Positions 18,453 to 26,896 of a stretch of 64,000 bases of DNA are shown piece by piece; positions within the stretch are counted from its first letter, which is position 1, and each line of letters opens with the position of its first letter. Both the position numbers and the translations under genes were made by a program. The DNA lies in contig NZ_CP044543.1 of assembly GCF_008932115.1 (NCBI RefSeq), positions 5,276,501-5,340,500 on the forward strand, read 5' to 3'. Origin of the DNA: Bradyrhizobium betae (GTDB lineage Bacteria > Pseudomonadota > Alphaproteobacteria > Rhizobiales > Xanthobacteraceae). The notes beneath the pieces were generated by a model that worked only from the letters and a program-made list of their open reading frames with translations, ran no database searches and was not told the DNA's origin.

Positions 18453-19163
18453 TCATTTCGATTCAAGCTGCAAGGCCGCGAGCTCGGCCCTGATCCTTGC
18501 GATCTCCGCCTCGGTACGCTCAGCGCGCGGAATGCCGATCGGCACTTCCTGCACGATACGGGCCGGGCGTGGTGACAGGACAAACAGACGGTCGCCGAGG
18601 CGGATCGCATCGTCGAGGCTGTGGGTGACGAGCAGCGTCATCACCGGGCGGCTTGCGACCAGCGTCGCGATCTCGTCACGCAGGCGGCCGGCGAGCGCGT
18701 CGTCGAGCGAGGCGAGGGGCTCGTCGAGCACGAGCAGATCGGGCTCGACCGCAAAAGCGCGGGCAAGTGCGACGCGGCGGGCAAGACCCAGCGACAATTC
18801 GCCGGGAAAGTGGCAGCGATGCGCCTCCAGCTCGAGAATTCTGAACAGCTCCGACAGCTTGGCGTCCGTGACGTCAGGCGCAGCCAGCCGCACATTCTGC
18901 TCGACCGAGCGCCAAGGCAGCAGCCGCGGCTCCTGGAACACCATGCCGATCCGCGCCTCCGGCGGCCGCGCGATATGCCCGGCGAAATCGCGGTCGAGCC
19001 CGAGGATGATGCGCAGCATCGTGCTCTTGCCGCAACCTGAGGGGCCGATCAGCACGCCGACCTCGCCGGATTGGAGCGCGAACTTGACCGGCGCCAGCAC
19101 CTCGTGCGTTCCGCCCGCGGCATTGTTGAACGTCTTGCCTGTGATCTCGACCTCAAGCCGCAC
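18453..19163 (-). CDS. ABC transporter ATP-binding protein, NitT/TauT type
   Basis: A 236-aa ATPase with Walker A GPSGCGKST, an ABC signature of unusual form LSLGLARR, Walker B LLVLDEP and the switch His in VTHSLDDA. It resembles SsuB/TauB-type subunits. The GTG start overlaps the 3' end of the permease gene by 11 bp. It is the last gene of a binding-protein, permease, ATPase unit. Substrate unknown; the location inside the quinoprotein island suggests a related compound. Confidence 0.9.
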   Translation of the reverse strand: MRLEVEITGKTFNNAAGGTHEVLAPVKFALQSGEVGVLIGPSGCGKSTMLRIILGLDRDFAGHIARPPEARIGMVFQEPRLLPWRSVEQNVRLAAPDVTDAKLSELFRILELEAHRCHFPGELSLGLARRVALARAFAVEPDLLVLDEPLASLDDALAGRLRDEIATLVASRPVMTLLVTHSLDDAIRLGDRLFVLSPRPARIVQEVPIGIPRAERTEAEIARIRAELAALQLESK

Positions 19164-19890
19164 GGGGCCGCCACCGGGTTGCGCGGGCTTCGAACGGCTG
19201 CACCAGCAAGGTTTCGATCACGAGCACGACGGCGGCGAAGGTCAGCGAATAGGCCAGCAGCCGCGGCGTGTCGAACAGCTGGAAGGCGACGCCGATCTCG
19301 AATCCGACCCCGTTCGGCCGTCCCAGCAGTTCGGCGACCAGCACGATCTTCCATACCAGCGACAGCCCGGAGCGGGCGGAGGCTGCGATATAGGGGGCCA
19401 GTTGCGGCAGCACGACATGGCGAAAGGCGCGCCAGCGCGGCATTGCGAACACGGTCGCCATCTCGTCGAGCGAACGGTCGAGCGTGCGCGTGCCCTCACG
19501 CAGGGTGACGATGGCGGTCGGCAGCTTGTTGATGGCAATCGCCGCGATCGCGGCCGCTTCAGTCAGCCCGGCCCAGATATAGGCGAGCACGATCACGACC
19601 AGCGCCGGCAGGTTCAGCAGCAGGATCAGCCAGGGATCGCCGAGCCGGTCGGCGAGCTTCACTCGCCCCATCAGGTAGCCGATCGCGCTGCCCAGCGACA
19701 TCGCCAGCACGAAGGCGAGGATGACGCGCGCCAGCGTCGCGCCGAGATGCAGGAACAGGGCGCCGCTCGATGCCTCCGCGATCATCACCTGGAGCACGGC
19801 GGGCGGCGAGGGCAGTTTCGCGCCGCCGACGAACAGGGCGGCGGTCCACCAGATCGCGAGCAGCAGGGCAAACGAGAGGAGACGCAGCAC
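19153..19890 (-). CDS. ABC transporter permease, NitT/TauT type
   Basis: A 245-aa inner-membrane permease with about six hydrophobic segments and the EAA-type loop in MPRWRAFRHVVLPQLAPYIAAS. The start is taken at the GTG at 19890 (VLRLLSFALL), one base after the TGA of the binding-protein gene. A much longer upstream frame is just the antisense of the coupled gene and lacks membrane character. Confidence 0.87.
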   Translation of the reverse strand: MLRLLSFALLLAIWWTAALFVGGAKLPSPPAVLQVMIAEASSGALFLHLGATLARVILAFVLAMSLGSAIGYLMGRVKLADRLGDPWLILLLNLPALVVIVLAYIWAGLTEAAAIAAIAINKLPTAIVTLREGTRTLDRSLDEMATVFAMPRWRAFRHVVLPQLAPYIAASARSGLSLVWKIVLVAELLGRPNGVGFEIGVAFQLFDTPRLLAYSLTFAAVVLVIETLLVQPFEARATRWRPRAA

Positions 19891-19891
19891 C

Positions 19892-20872
19892 TCAGTCTCC
19901 GGGGGCTGCGTGATAGAAGGTGCCGGGATCGAACTCGGCCGCAGGGCCGACGAGATCACGGCCGCCGATCTCGGCCAGCACGCGATAGAGCACGCGCGCG
20001 TCGACCTCTTCGTCAGTGATGCTCCGGCGCGGAATGCCGTCGCGATAGCGGTCGCGGTAGGTCCTGAGCAGGGTGGCATCGCTGGTGCCGGTGAGCGGGG
20101 CGATTCTGTCCCAGGCGGCATCCGAGCTGATCAGCAGCTGCTTGGCCTTCCGGGTCATCGCGATGAAGCGTGCCACGGCATCGCGATGGCTCGCCGCCCA
20201 ATTTTCGTCGAAGACATAGCCGACCGCGGAGACCGCGCCCTTGGCGCCGAGCTTCGGCAGGATGTCCTCGATGCCGGCGAGGCGGCGAAAACCCTTGGCC
20301 TCGAGCTGCGCACAGAAATTCCAGAAGTTCAGGCTCGCATCCATCTCGCCGTCGAGCGCCTTGGCGGCGATCAGAGGCGGCGCGCCATAGACGATGCTCG
20401 CATCGGATTTCAGGTCGATGCCGTCCTGCTTCATCCGGGCCTGCAGCAGCAGCCAGCTTTTGTCGATGGGGCCGCCGCCGATGCCGAGCTTGCGGCCCTT
20501 CAGGTCGGCCAGCGTCTTGATCGGCGACGTCGCCGGCACCATCACCGCGCCGAGCGCGCTGGAATAGGGATAGAAGGTCAGCCTGGCGCCGAGCGCGCGC
20601 TCGCGCGACACCCACAGCCAGTCGGACAGGATGATGTCGGCACTGCCGGCGCGCAGCGCGATCTTGCCGGCTTCGGGGCTGGCGAGCTCGGTGACGTCGA
20701 GCGAAAGGTCGGCCTCCTTGTCGAGCCCGGCGCTGCGGATCGCGGCCAATTCCCAGGAGAATGTTCCGGTTTTCTGCACCGCAAGGCGGATCGTATCCGC
20801 CGCGTGGCCCGCTGCGACCTGTATCAGCGCCAGGATCGTCGCAAGCGCCAATGTTCGACCAAGAAGTCTCAT
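19892..20872 (-). CDS. ABC transporter substrate-binding protein, NitT/TauT type
   Basis: A 326-aa periplasmic binding protein. The signal peptide is MRLLGRTLALATILALIQVA and following residues to GHA. The mature part has the SsuA/NMT1-like layout (RLAVQKTGTFSWELAAIRSAGL...ADIILSDWLWVSRER). It is the first gene of a tightly coupled three-gene transporter. A start 51 bp upstream is possible. It is divergent from the small periplasmic protein gene at 20960. Ligand unknown. Confidence 0.87.
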   Translation of the reverse strand: MRLLGRTLALATILALIQVAAGHAADTIRLAVQKTGTFSWELAAIRSAGLDKEADLSLDVTELASPEAGKIALRAGSADIILSDWLWVSRERALGARLTFYPYSSALGAVMVPATSPIKTLADLKGRKLGIGGGPIDKSWLLLQARMKQDGIDLKSDASIVYGAPPLIAAKALDGEMDASLNFWNFCAQLEAKGFRRLAGIEDILPKLGAKGAVSAVGYVFDENWAASHRDAVARFIAMTRKAKQLLISSDAAWDRIAPLTGTSDATLLRTYRDRYRDGIPRRSITDEEVDARVLYRVLAEIGGRDLVGPAAEFDPGTFYHAAPGD

Positions 20873-20959
20873 CACCTTGTGAGCCGTTTCCTCAGATAGA
20901 GTGCTTTTCAGGACAATACGCATAGCATAGCTTTCGTCGCAACCTGTGGGAGGACGCGG

Positions 20960-21319
20960 ATGAATCTGGCGGGACAGCTACGACCGATTGTCGCCGCATT
21001 GGCGGTGCTGGCTGCGACTGTGTGCGCGGTGCGGGCCGAGGAGGCCAATGATTATCCGACCTCGGCGCGCGCCGAATATGTCTATGGCTGCATGAAGGCC
21101 AACGGCGAGTCGCGGCAGTCGATCGAGCAATGTTCCTGTTCGATCGACGTGGTGGCTTCGATCGTCTCTTATGAACGATATGTCACTGCCGAGACGGCGC
21201 TGAGCATGGCCCAGGTCCGCGGCAATCTCGGCGTCCAGTTCCGCACCTCGGAGCAGGCGAACTCGGCGGTGAACGACTTGCGGCGGGCGCAAGCGGAAGC
21301 CGAGGTGAGGTGTTTTTGA
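20960..21319 (+). CDS. Small periplasmic cysteine-containing protein
   Basis: A 119-aa protein with signal peptide (res 1-26, ending VRA). The mature domain has a CMKANGESRQSIEQCSCSID motif and a C-terminal Cys (EVRCF), giving four cysteines that probably form disulfides. GGGAGG lies upstream of the ATG. It is divergent from the NitT/TauT-type transporter. Unrecognised family; its place in the island suggests a periplasmic accessory role. Confidence 0.6.
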   Translation: MNLAGQLRPIVAALAVLAATVCAVRAEEANDYPTSARAEYVYGCMKANGESRQSIEQCSCSIDVVASIVSYERYVTAETALSMAQVRGNLGVQFRTSEQANSAVNDLRRAQAEAEVRCF

Positions 21320-21328
21320 CGCTTTCTT

Positions 21329-21486
21329 CCTTCTCCCCTTGTGGGAGAAGGTGGCGCGAAGCGCCGGATGAGGGGTATGTCTCCACGAATGCTATCGCAA
21401 GAGAGTAGCTCGCGGAGACAAACCCCTCACCCAAGCGGATTTTTGTCTACCAGCGGTGCTGCCCTCTCCCACAAGGGGCGAGGGCA
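21329..21486. repeat. Dispersed palindromic repeat, family A, copy 2
   Basis: About 158 bp closely matching the copy at 1355-1512: TTCTCCCCTTGTGGGAGAAG, GCGCCGGATGAGGGG, CCCCTCACCC and a closing CTCTCCCACAAGGGGCGAGG. It lies between two convergent genes and could act as a bidirectional hairpin. Confidence 0.8.
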
Positions 21487-21539
21487 CAGCCATCCGCACC
21501 GCGTTACGCGTTTGACGTTGAAGCGGAAGAGATCGCCCC

Positions 21540-22349
21540 TCACGTTCCCGGCTTCTCCACATCCCATTCGTTGCGGAACACGTGCCCGTCCGTGTCCTTT
21601 GCCTCCGCGCGGAATCGCTTGGCGCCGTTGGAGACATAGGTGAAGCGCAGATTGGGATCTTCCGAGATCGAGATGCCGCCATTCATCGACAGCACCGGGC
21701 TGTCGTCCTGCGTCAGCTTCAGCTGGTTGACGAAGAAGGCGGGAATATAGAGCTGCGTGACCTGGTCCATCTGCAGGCCGGAATTGTTGGGATGGCCGAT
21801 CATGATCTGCGCCTCGCGGATTCGGCTCGCCGGAATGTCCTCGCGTGCGAATTGCCGGTAGCGCATCTGGCCAAGCCTGTTGTTGGCTTCCTCGGCGTTC
21901 TTTCCTGCCGGTGCCGAGCAGCCGCCCGAGGCTTTCACATAGACTTTCGAGACATAGAGCTGGCCGTCGGTGAGTTCGGCCACCGCATGGACGTCGGTGT
22001 AGTTGTTGACGCGCACGCGCGTCGAGATTTCGGTGACGTTGGCGTCAGGCCCAAGCTCGAACTTCGCCGCCATCGGTGCCGGGTTGCGGTCGATCACCAG
22101 CGTGATCGAGCGGATGCGGCGGCTGTCGGCGGGTGAGAGCTTGCTGCGCAGGGTCACGGGTACGATGGCCGCATCCTCGGCGCGAGTGGGCATCTCGATG
22201 CCGATGACATCGGCGCCGTCTTTGATCGGACGGTTGTTGAAAATATCCTGCACCAGGCCCGGCCAGGGATCGTAGGCCTCTTCAGCCTGCGCCGGCACAG
22301 CGAAGGCGATGCCGAGCAAGGCGGCGATCAGGGCAGGCGGCGTGTGCAT
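21540..22349 (-). CDS. Quinoprotein dehydrogenase-associated SoxYZ-like carrier
   Basis: A 269-aa periplasmic protein resembling a fused SoxY-SoxZ. The N-terminal half is SoxY-like and includes KASGGCSAPAG, whose Cys corresponds to the SoxY carrier Cys. The C-terminal half is SoxZ-like (IMIGHPNNSGLQMDQVTQLYIPAFFVNQL). Such proteins accompany PQQ dehydrogenases rather than sulfur oxidation genes. The start at MHTPPAL gives a signal peptide ending AQA; an ATG 39 bp upstream is also possible. It pairs with the zinc hydrolase gene upstream. The group carried on the Cys is unknown. Confidence 0.88.
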   Translation of the reverse strand: MHTPPALIAALLGIAFAVPAQAEEAYDPWPGLVQDIFNNRPIKDGADVIGIEMPTRAEDAAIVPVTLRSKLSPADSRRIRSITLVIDRNPAPMAAKFELGPDANVTEISTRVRVNNYTDVHAVAELTDGQLYVSKVYVKASGGCSAPAGKNAEEANNRLGQMRYRQFAREDIPASRIREAQIMIGHPNNSGLQMDQVTQLYIPAFFVNQLKLTQDDSPVLSMNGGISISEDPNLRFTYVSNGAKRFRAEAKDTDGHVFRNEWDVEKPGT

Positions 22350-22412
22350 CCCGGCATGGTCATGGTCCCCGGAGTCAGCGAAGCTCATCTTCCGGCCAGC
22401 GTAGCGCGTTCG

Positions 22413-23339
22413 CTACTCCCATTCAATTTCCGAGAATGCTGCGGTTGCGTTGCGGGCGTTGTAGTCGTCGAACAGCTGCCAGTGCGGCCGTTCCGTGGCG
22501 GCCGCCTTGTCCGCCGCGGTCCGGATCGGCTCGCCCGCCTTGTTCGACGCCCGCACGTCTGCCAGCAGCGTGGTGAGATAACGCCGTTCGTCGGCGAGCG
22601 CGGCAGGCCAGTCGCTCACAGGCCCGTGACCGGGGACCACGCGCAATGCCGGAATCCTCTCGAGTTCCCCGAGCGTGCCGAGCCAGCCGCGAATGCTGCC
22701 GTCCATCACCGGAACGTGGCGGAGAAAAACCAGGTCGCCCGCGAACAGCGTCTTGCTCGTCTCGTCGAGCACCGTCAGGTCGTTGTCGCTGTGCGCGGCC
22801 GGCCAGGTCCGCAAGGTCAGGCGGCGCGATCCGAGATCGAGCGTCATCGTGTCCTTGACGAGTATTGTGGGCGGCACGATCTTCACGGGATCGATCAGCT
22901 CACGGCCCATGATGCGTCTGAAATTATCGAGATAATACGGCCCCCGCGTCGCCAGCGCCTGCGGCAGCTTGCCGTTGCCGACGAAGCTTGTTCCGTCCGC
23001 AACGAAGGCCGCGTTGCCGAAGACATGGTCCGGATGGCCGTGGGTGTTGATGACGTAGCGGATCGGCTTGCTGGTGCGGGCTCGCACGGCGGCGAGGAGC
23101 CTCTCGCCCTCGCGAAAACTGCCGCCGGTGTCGATCACGGCGACCGCGTCGTCGCCGACGATGAAGCCGACATTGGCGATGTCGCCCTCATTCTCGCGCG
23201 TCATCAGCGCGATGGTCCCGGAGTGTACGAAGATTCCCGGTGCGACTTCGCTCACAGGCAATTCGGCTGCCGTGACGCGTGCTACCGTCGAGAGACCCAG
23301 CAGGGCCGAGGCTGCGATCACGAGAGCGATGCGAGACAT
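22413..23339 (-). CDS. Quinoprotein relay system zinc metallohydrolase
   Basis: A 308-aa exported metallo-beta-lactamase-fold protein. The signal peptide is res 1-24. The zinc motif is [14 protein letters not shown], with later ligands in AAHSDND and VVPGHGP. The C-terminus [22 protein letters not shown] is typical of the SoxH-like hydrolases found with PQQ dehydrogenases. It lies 63 bp upstream of the SoxYZ-like carrier, so it may act on a carrier-bound thioester or similar group, which is inference. Confidence 0.88.
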   Translation of the reverse strand: MSRIALVIAASALLGLSTVARVTAAELPVSEVAPGIFVHSGTIALMTRENEGDIANVGFIVGDDAVAVIDTGGSFREGERLLAAVRARTSKPIRYVINTHGHPDHVFGNAAFVADGTSFVGNGKLPQALATRGPYYLDNFRRIMGRELIDPVKIVPPTILVKDTMTLDLGSRRLTLRTWPAAHSDNDLTVLDETSKTLFAGDLVFLRHVPVMDGSIRGWLGTLGELERIPALRVVPGHGPVSDWPAALADERRYLTTLLADVRASNKAGEPIRTAADKAAATERPHWQLFDDYNARNATAAFSEIEWE

Positions 23340-23467
23340 TTTTTCGCCTCAGTTCAAGGGGGCCGCCGCGCTGCACTGCAGCACGACAAGCCAACACAAA
23401 GTTTGGCAGAACATGGTGCATCCTGCGTTGCACGGATAGCATTCGATCTAAAGATGGAGGAAGCGCG
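23340..23467. promoter_or_regulatory. Divergent promoter region in the quinoprotein accessory cluster
   Basis: 128 bp between the minus-strand zinc hydrolase and the plus-strand binding-protein gene. It contains GCGTTGCA at 23425-23432 (36 bp before the plus-strand start), the same octamer as upstream of iorA, xoxF and fghA when read toward the gene. GGAGGAA is the ribosome site. Confidence 0.4.
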
Positions 23468-24349
23468 ATGACGGAGGCCGGGCGACATCGTCGCTGGTTG
23501 TTTTCACTGGGGATCCTGGTTGCGTCCTGCGTGCTCGGCGAGGTCGCCATGGCGCAGACCAAGGACAGCGGCGACCTCTCGTTCGAGCTGGTCGACCCGA
23601 ATGTTTTGCGCGTCTGCGCCGATCCGCGCAATCTGCCGTTTTCCAATGAGAAGGGCGAGGGGTTCGAGAACAAGCTCGCCGAGTTTCTTGCAGGCAAGCT
23701 CGGCAAGAAGCTCGACTACGTGTTCTTTCCGCAGGCGACCGGCTTCGTGCGCATGACGCTCGGCGCGCATCGCTGCGACGTCATCATGGGCTTTCCGCAA
23801 GGCGACGACCTCGTGCAGGGCACCAATCCCTACTACCGCACGTCCTACGCGCTGGTCGCGAAGGCCGGCAGCGGGCTCGAGGACGTCGACACGCTCGAGG
23901 ATGCGAAGTTGAAGGGCAAGCATGTCGGCATCGTCGCCGGAACGCCGCCGGCGACCAACATGGCGCTGGCCGGCCTGATGGGCGACGCAAAACCCTATCC
24001 GCTGATGATCGACACACGCTTCGACAATTCGGCGCAGGCGATGATCGACGACCTCGTCGCCGGCAAGATCGATGCCGGTGTGCTGTGGGGGCCGATGGCG
24101 GGCTTCTATGCGAAGAAGGCCGGATCGCTGCACGTCACGCCGCTGGTGAAGGAGCCCTCCGGACCGAAGCTGGTCTACCGCATCGGCATGGGTGTGCGTC
24201 CGGCCGACCAGAACTGGAAGCGGCAGCTCAACAAGCTGATCCAGGAGAACCAGGGCGAGATCAACAAGATCCTGGCCGAGTTCGGCGTGCCGTTGCTGGA
24301 CGAGAGCGACCGACCGCTTGGCGCGGAGACGGCCAAGAAGGCACCATGA
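23468..24349 (+). CDS. Quinoprotein dehydrogenase-associated periplasmic binding protein
   Basis: A 293-aa protein with signal peptide (res 1-29, AMAQ). Its family 3-type binding fold reads NVLRVCADPRNLPFSNEKGEGFENKLAEFLAGKLGKKLDYVFFPQ. This is characteristic of the putative binding proteins found with PQQ dehydrogenases and related to MxaJ/XoxJ. GGAGGAA precedes the ATG. Its stop overlaps the start of the CXXCW gene by four bases. No matching permease is adjacent, so a chaperone or assembly role is as likely as transport. Confidence 0.9.
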   Translation: MTEAGRHRRWLFSLGILVASCVLGEVAMAQTKDSGDLSFELVDPNVLRVCADPRNLPFSNEKGEGFENKLAEFLAGKLGKKLDYVFFPQATGFVRMTLGAHRCDVIMGFPQGDDLVQGTNPYYRTSYALVAKAGSGLEDVDTLEDAKLKGKHVGIVAGTPPATNMALAGLMGDAKPYPLMIDTRFDNSAQAMIDDLVAGKIDAGVLWGPMAGFYAKKAGSLHVTPLVKEPSGPKLVYRIGMGVRPADQNWKRQLNKLIQENQGEINKILAEFGVPLLDESDRPLGAETAKKAP

Positions 24350-24903
24350 GGCGGCATCTTGCCGTTGTGCTCGTCGCCGCCATGCTGGCGGCGCCGGCAT
24401 TCGCGCAGCAACAGGAGCCGTTCGAGCCCGAGGGCTATCGCACCGACAATTACCGCGCGCCAGTACCGGCGACGCTTGCCGGCGCGCGCGTACTGACGAC
24501 CGCGGAGGCCGAAGCGATCTGGCGCGGAAAGGGCGGCATTTTCATCGACGTGCTGCCGCGTCCGCCGAAGCCGAAGAACCTGCCTGAAGGCACAGTTTGG
24601 CGCGACATGCCGCGCAAGAGCATTCCGGGCAGTCTCTGGCTGCCGGATACCGGCTACGGTACGTTGCCGCTGGCGATGGACGATTATTTTCGCCGAGGCC
24701 TTGCGAAGGCGTCGCGCAGCGACAAGGCCGCGCTGCTCGTGATCTATTGCCTCGCCGATTGCTGGATGTCCTGGAACGCCGCAAAGCGCGCGCTGGCCTA
24801 CGGCTATTCAGACATCGCGTGGTATCCCGATGGCACCGACGGCTGGGAGCGCGCGAAACTTCCCACCGAGGAGGCGCAGCCGGAACCGCGGCCCGATCAG
24901 TAG
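24346..24903 (+). CDS. PQQ-dependent catabolism-associated CXXCW-motif protein
   Basis: A 185-aa rhodanese-like periplasmic protein. The signal peptide is res 1-19 (AFAQ). The diagnostic motif CLADCWMSWNAAKRA (C-x2-C-W) is present in the place of the rhodanese active loop. It starts within the stop of the binding-protein gene (ATGA). Such proteins occur only near PQQ alcohol dehydrogenases in my knowledge. A thiol or sulfur-relay chemistry together with the SoxYZ-like carrier is an attractive but unproven idea. Confidence 0.9.
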   Translation: MRRHLAVVLVAAMLAAPAFAQQQEPFEPEGYRTDNYRAPVPATLAGARVLTTAEAEAIWRGKGGIFIDVLPRPPKPKNLPEGTVWRDMPRKSIPGSLWLPDTGYGTLPLAMDDYFRRGLAKASRSDKAALLVIYCLADCWMSWNAAKRALAYGYSDIAWYPDGTDGWERAKLPTEEAQPEPRPDQ

Positions 24904-24910
24904 GAGGATC

Positions 24911-24995
24911 GTCATGCCCGGGCTTGTCCCGGGCATCCACTTTCTTCGTGTCGCGTGGTTAGGCTTGGATGGCCGGGACAAGCCCGGCCATGACG
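24911..24995. repeat. Dispersed palindrome, family C, double inverted copy
   Basis: Two hairpins, ATGCCCGGG-CTTGT-CCCGGGCAT (24914-24936) and ATGGCCGGG-ACAAG-CCCGGCCAT (24969-24991). They lie in opposite orientation as a BIME-like unit between convergent genes. The core is shared with 17714-17744. Confidence 0.8.
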
Positions 24996-25001
24996 CGGTG
25001 T

Positions 25002-25301
25002 CTACTGCTTCTGCAACTTCGTCAGCGTGCCCGAGCCGTTGGTGTCCGTCGCCGAGTACGTCACCCGGTCGCCGGCGTGGACGGCGTCCAGCATCGCGGC
25101 GTCCTTCGCCTTGAACTCCTGCAGCGCGCCGGCGCCGCCGGCGCTGCCGCCGACCGTGCCCTTCTGTGTCTGCTGGATCGAGATCGTGCTGTTGAGCCGA
25201 TCGATCCGCGAGACCACTCCGGTCATGTCATCGGCAAAAGCGCTGGATGCGGCCATGGCAATGACCGCTGCGCCTGCGAGGATGAATTTTGCTGTTCCCA
25301 T
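25002..25301 (-). CDS. Small periplasmic CusF/DUF1344-like protein
   Basis: A 99-aa protein with signal peptide (res 1-23, SAFA). The short beta-barrel-like mature part contains GVVSRIDRLNSTISI and DAVHAGDRVTYSAT, as in copper-binding CusF-type/DUF1344 proteins. The central SAGGAGA segment is a low-complexity insert. Met/His metal ligands of true CusF are not evident, so metal binding is uncertain. Confidence 0.65.
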   Translation of the reverse strand: MGTAKFILAGAAVIAMAASSAFADDMTGVVSRIDRLNSTISIQQTQKGTVGGSAGGAGALQEFKAKDAAMLDAVHAGDRVTYSATDTNGSGTLTKLQKQ

Positions 25302-25436
25302 CGAGGCCTCCCGGCGTTCGAGATTCACTTCGACAAGCCATCCTAGAGCGAATTGGTTCCGGCTGATAGCGCGGCAAGGTTAACGATCGCGTTGGGATCG
25401 CGGGAACTTTTCGGCGAGCCGTCAGCAAGCCTGACG

Positions 25437-26051
25437 TTATTCCATCTCCTGCTGGATCACACGTCCCAGCGCGAACAGGCGCTGGTCGATCGCGGTCGGA
25501 ACCTCGCAGACGAACCGCACCACCTTGCTGCGGTCCTCGAAAATGCGGGTCTTCCAGATCAGCTCGTTGCTGAGCGCCTCGACCTTGGCGTCGTCGCGCG
25601 GCGTTGCGCCCTGGAGGGTCTGGAGCTGGATCGCTTCCTCGCGGATCTTGTCGGCGGCTTCGCGCTGCTTGCTGCTGACGCGTTCGAGCCCGTTCATCAC
25701 CTGGGAGCGCTGGGCGTTGAGCGTGTCGAACAGGCCGGCGAACAGCAGTTTTGCATTCGCGGTCTTGTCGGCGGCGGAACCCGTCAGAAATTCCTTCACC
25801 GACTTCTCGGCTTCGTCCATCGGCGTCTTGCGCGCCGACAGCTTTGCGACCAGCGCGGTGACCCTGGCATCGTCCTTCCATTTGGTCTCGGCTTCGTCGA
25901 GCGGGGGACCGGCCCAGACGGCGGCGAGCGAGATCTCCGGCACCTTGGCTTGCGTGCAGGGCCAGTTGGGATAGCGCGGATCGGCCGCGCGCGCAGCCGT
26001 GCTCGTGACGGTGAGTGCCAAAGCGACCAAGGCCAGAACCCGAACGATCAT
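25437..26051 (-). CDS. Periplasmic protein of the PQQ/lanthanide ABC cluster, unknown function
   Basis: A 204-aa exported protein with signal peptide (res 1-22, ARA). It is followed by WPCTQAKVPEISLAAVWAGPPLDEAETKW and a long, probably helical, charged region, with one late Cys. Its ATG overlaps the stop of the ABC permease (ATGA), so it belongs to that operon. I recall similar proteins in other PQQ-dehydrogenase ABC clusters but no function. Confidence 0.75.
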   Translation of the reverse strand: MIVRVLALVALALTVTSTAARAADPRYPNWPCTQAKVPEISLAAVWAGPPLDEAETKWKDDARVTALVAKLSARKTPMDEAEKSVKEFLTGSAADKTANAKLLFAGLFDTLNAQRSQVMNGLERVSSKQREAADKIREEAIQLQTLQGATPRDDAKVEALSNELIWKTRIFEDRSKVVRFVCEVPTAIDQRLFALGRVIQQEME

Positions 26052-26896
26052 CCTTCGCCTCCCGCGGGGCCTCGCCGCGCCAGCCCCCGCGAGGGATCAT
26101 AGGCGTAGATCGCGGCGATCATGAAGACGATTGTGCAGCCCGCCACCACCGCCAGCGAGATCCAGTTGATTTGCCCGTAAAATGCAAAACGGATCAGCTC
26201 GACCGCATGGGTGAACGGATTGGCCTCGCAGAGATAATAGAGATAGGGGCTGCCCTCCTGCACCCGCCAGAGCGGGTAGAGCGCGGAGGAGGCGAAGAAC
26301 ATCGGGAAGATCACGAAGTTCATCACGCCGGCGAAGTTCTCGAGCTGCTTGATGCCCGAGGAGATCAGCATGCCGAGCGAGCCCAGCATCAACCCGGACA
26401 GGATCAGCGCCGGCAGCACGGTGAGATAGCCCGACGGCGGCGGGGTGATGTCCCAGAACCAGGCGATCAAGAGGAACGCATAGACCTGGAGCAGCGACAC
26501 CGCGGTGCCCGCGAGCAGCTTGCAGAACAGCAGGAAGCCGCGCGGCAGCGGGCTCACCAGCAGCGTGCGCATGTTGCCCATCTCGCGGTCGTAGACCATC
26601 GAGAGCGAGGATTGCATGCCGTTGAAGAGCTGGATCATCGCCATCAGCCCCGGCGCGATATAGACCTCGTAGAGGATGTAGGTCTCGTAAGGCGGGATGA
26701 TGGAGATGCCGAGCACCTGCCGGAAGCCGGCGGCGAAGATGAACAGCCAGACCAGCGGCCGCACCAGCGCGGAGACGAAGCGCTCCCGCTGATGCAGGAA
26801 GCGCAACCCCTCGCGCCAGACGATGCCGGTCAGGCAGGTCATGTACTCCTGGAACGAGAAGCCGCGCGGCGCATCGCGCGTGGTGATGCTGCTCAT
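26048..26896 (-). CDS. pedC: ABC transporter permease, PedC / LutF type
   Basis: A 282-aa ABC-2-type membrane protein with six hydrophobic segments, matching the permease that accompanies PQQ alcohol dehydrogenases. In Pseudomonas putida the PedA1A2BC system, and in Methylorubrum the Lut system, are needed for lanthanide-dependent growth. By homology this permease is a candidate for lanthanide or lanthanide-chelate transport. It overlaps the ATPase gene by four bases and the following periplasmic protein gene likewise. Transport direction cannot be read from sequence. Confidence 0.88.
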   Translation of the reverse strand: MSSITTRDAPRGFSFQEYMTCLTGIVWREGLRFLHQRERFVSALVRPLVWLFIFAAGFRQVLGISIIPPYETYILYEVYIAPGLMAMIQLFNGMQSSLSMVYDREMGNMRTLLVSPLPRGFLLFCKLLAGTAVSLLQVYAFLLIAWFWDITPPPSGYLTVLPALILSGLMLGSLGMLISSGIKQLENFAGVMNFVIFPMFFASSALYPLWRVQEGSPYLYYLCEANPFTHAVELIRFAFYGQINWISLAVVAGCTIVFMIAAIYAYDPSRGLARRGPAGGEG

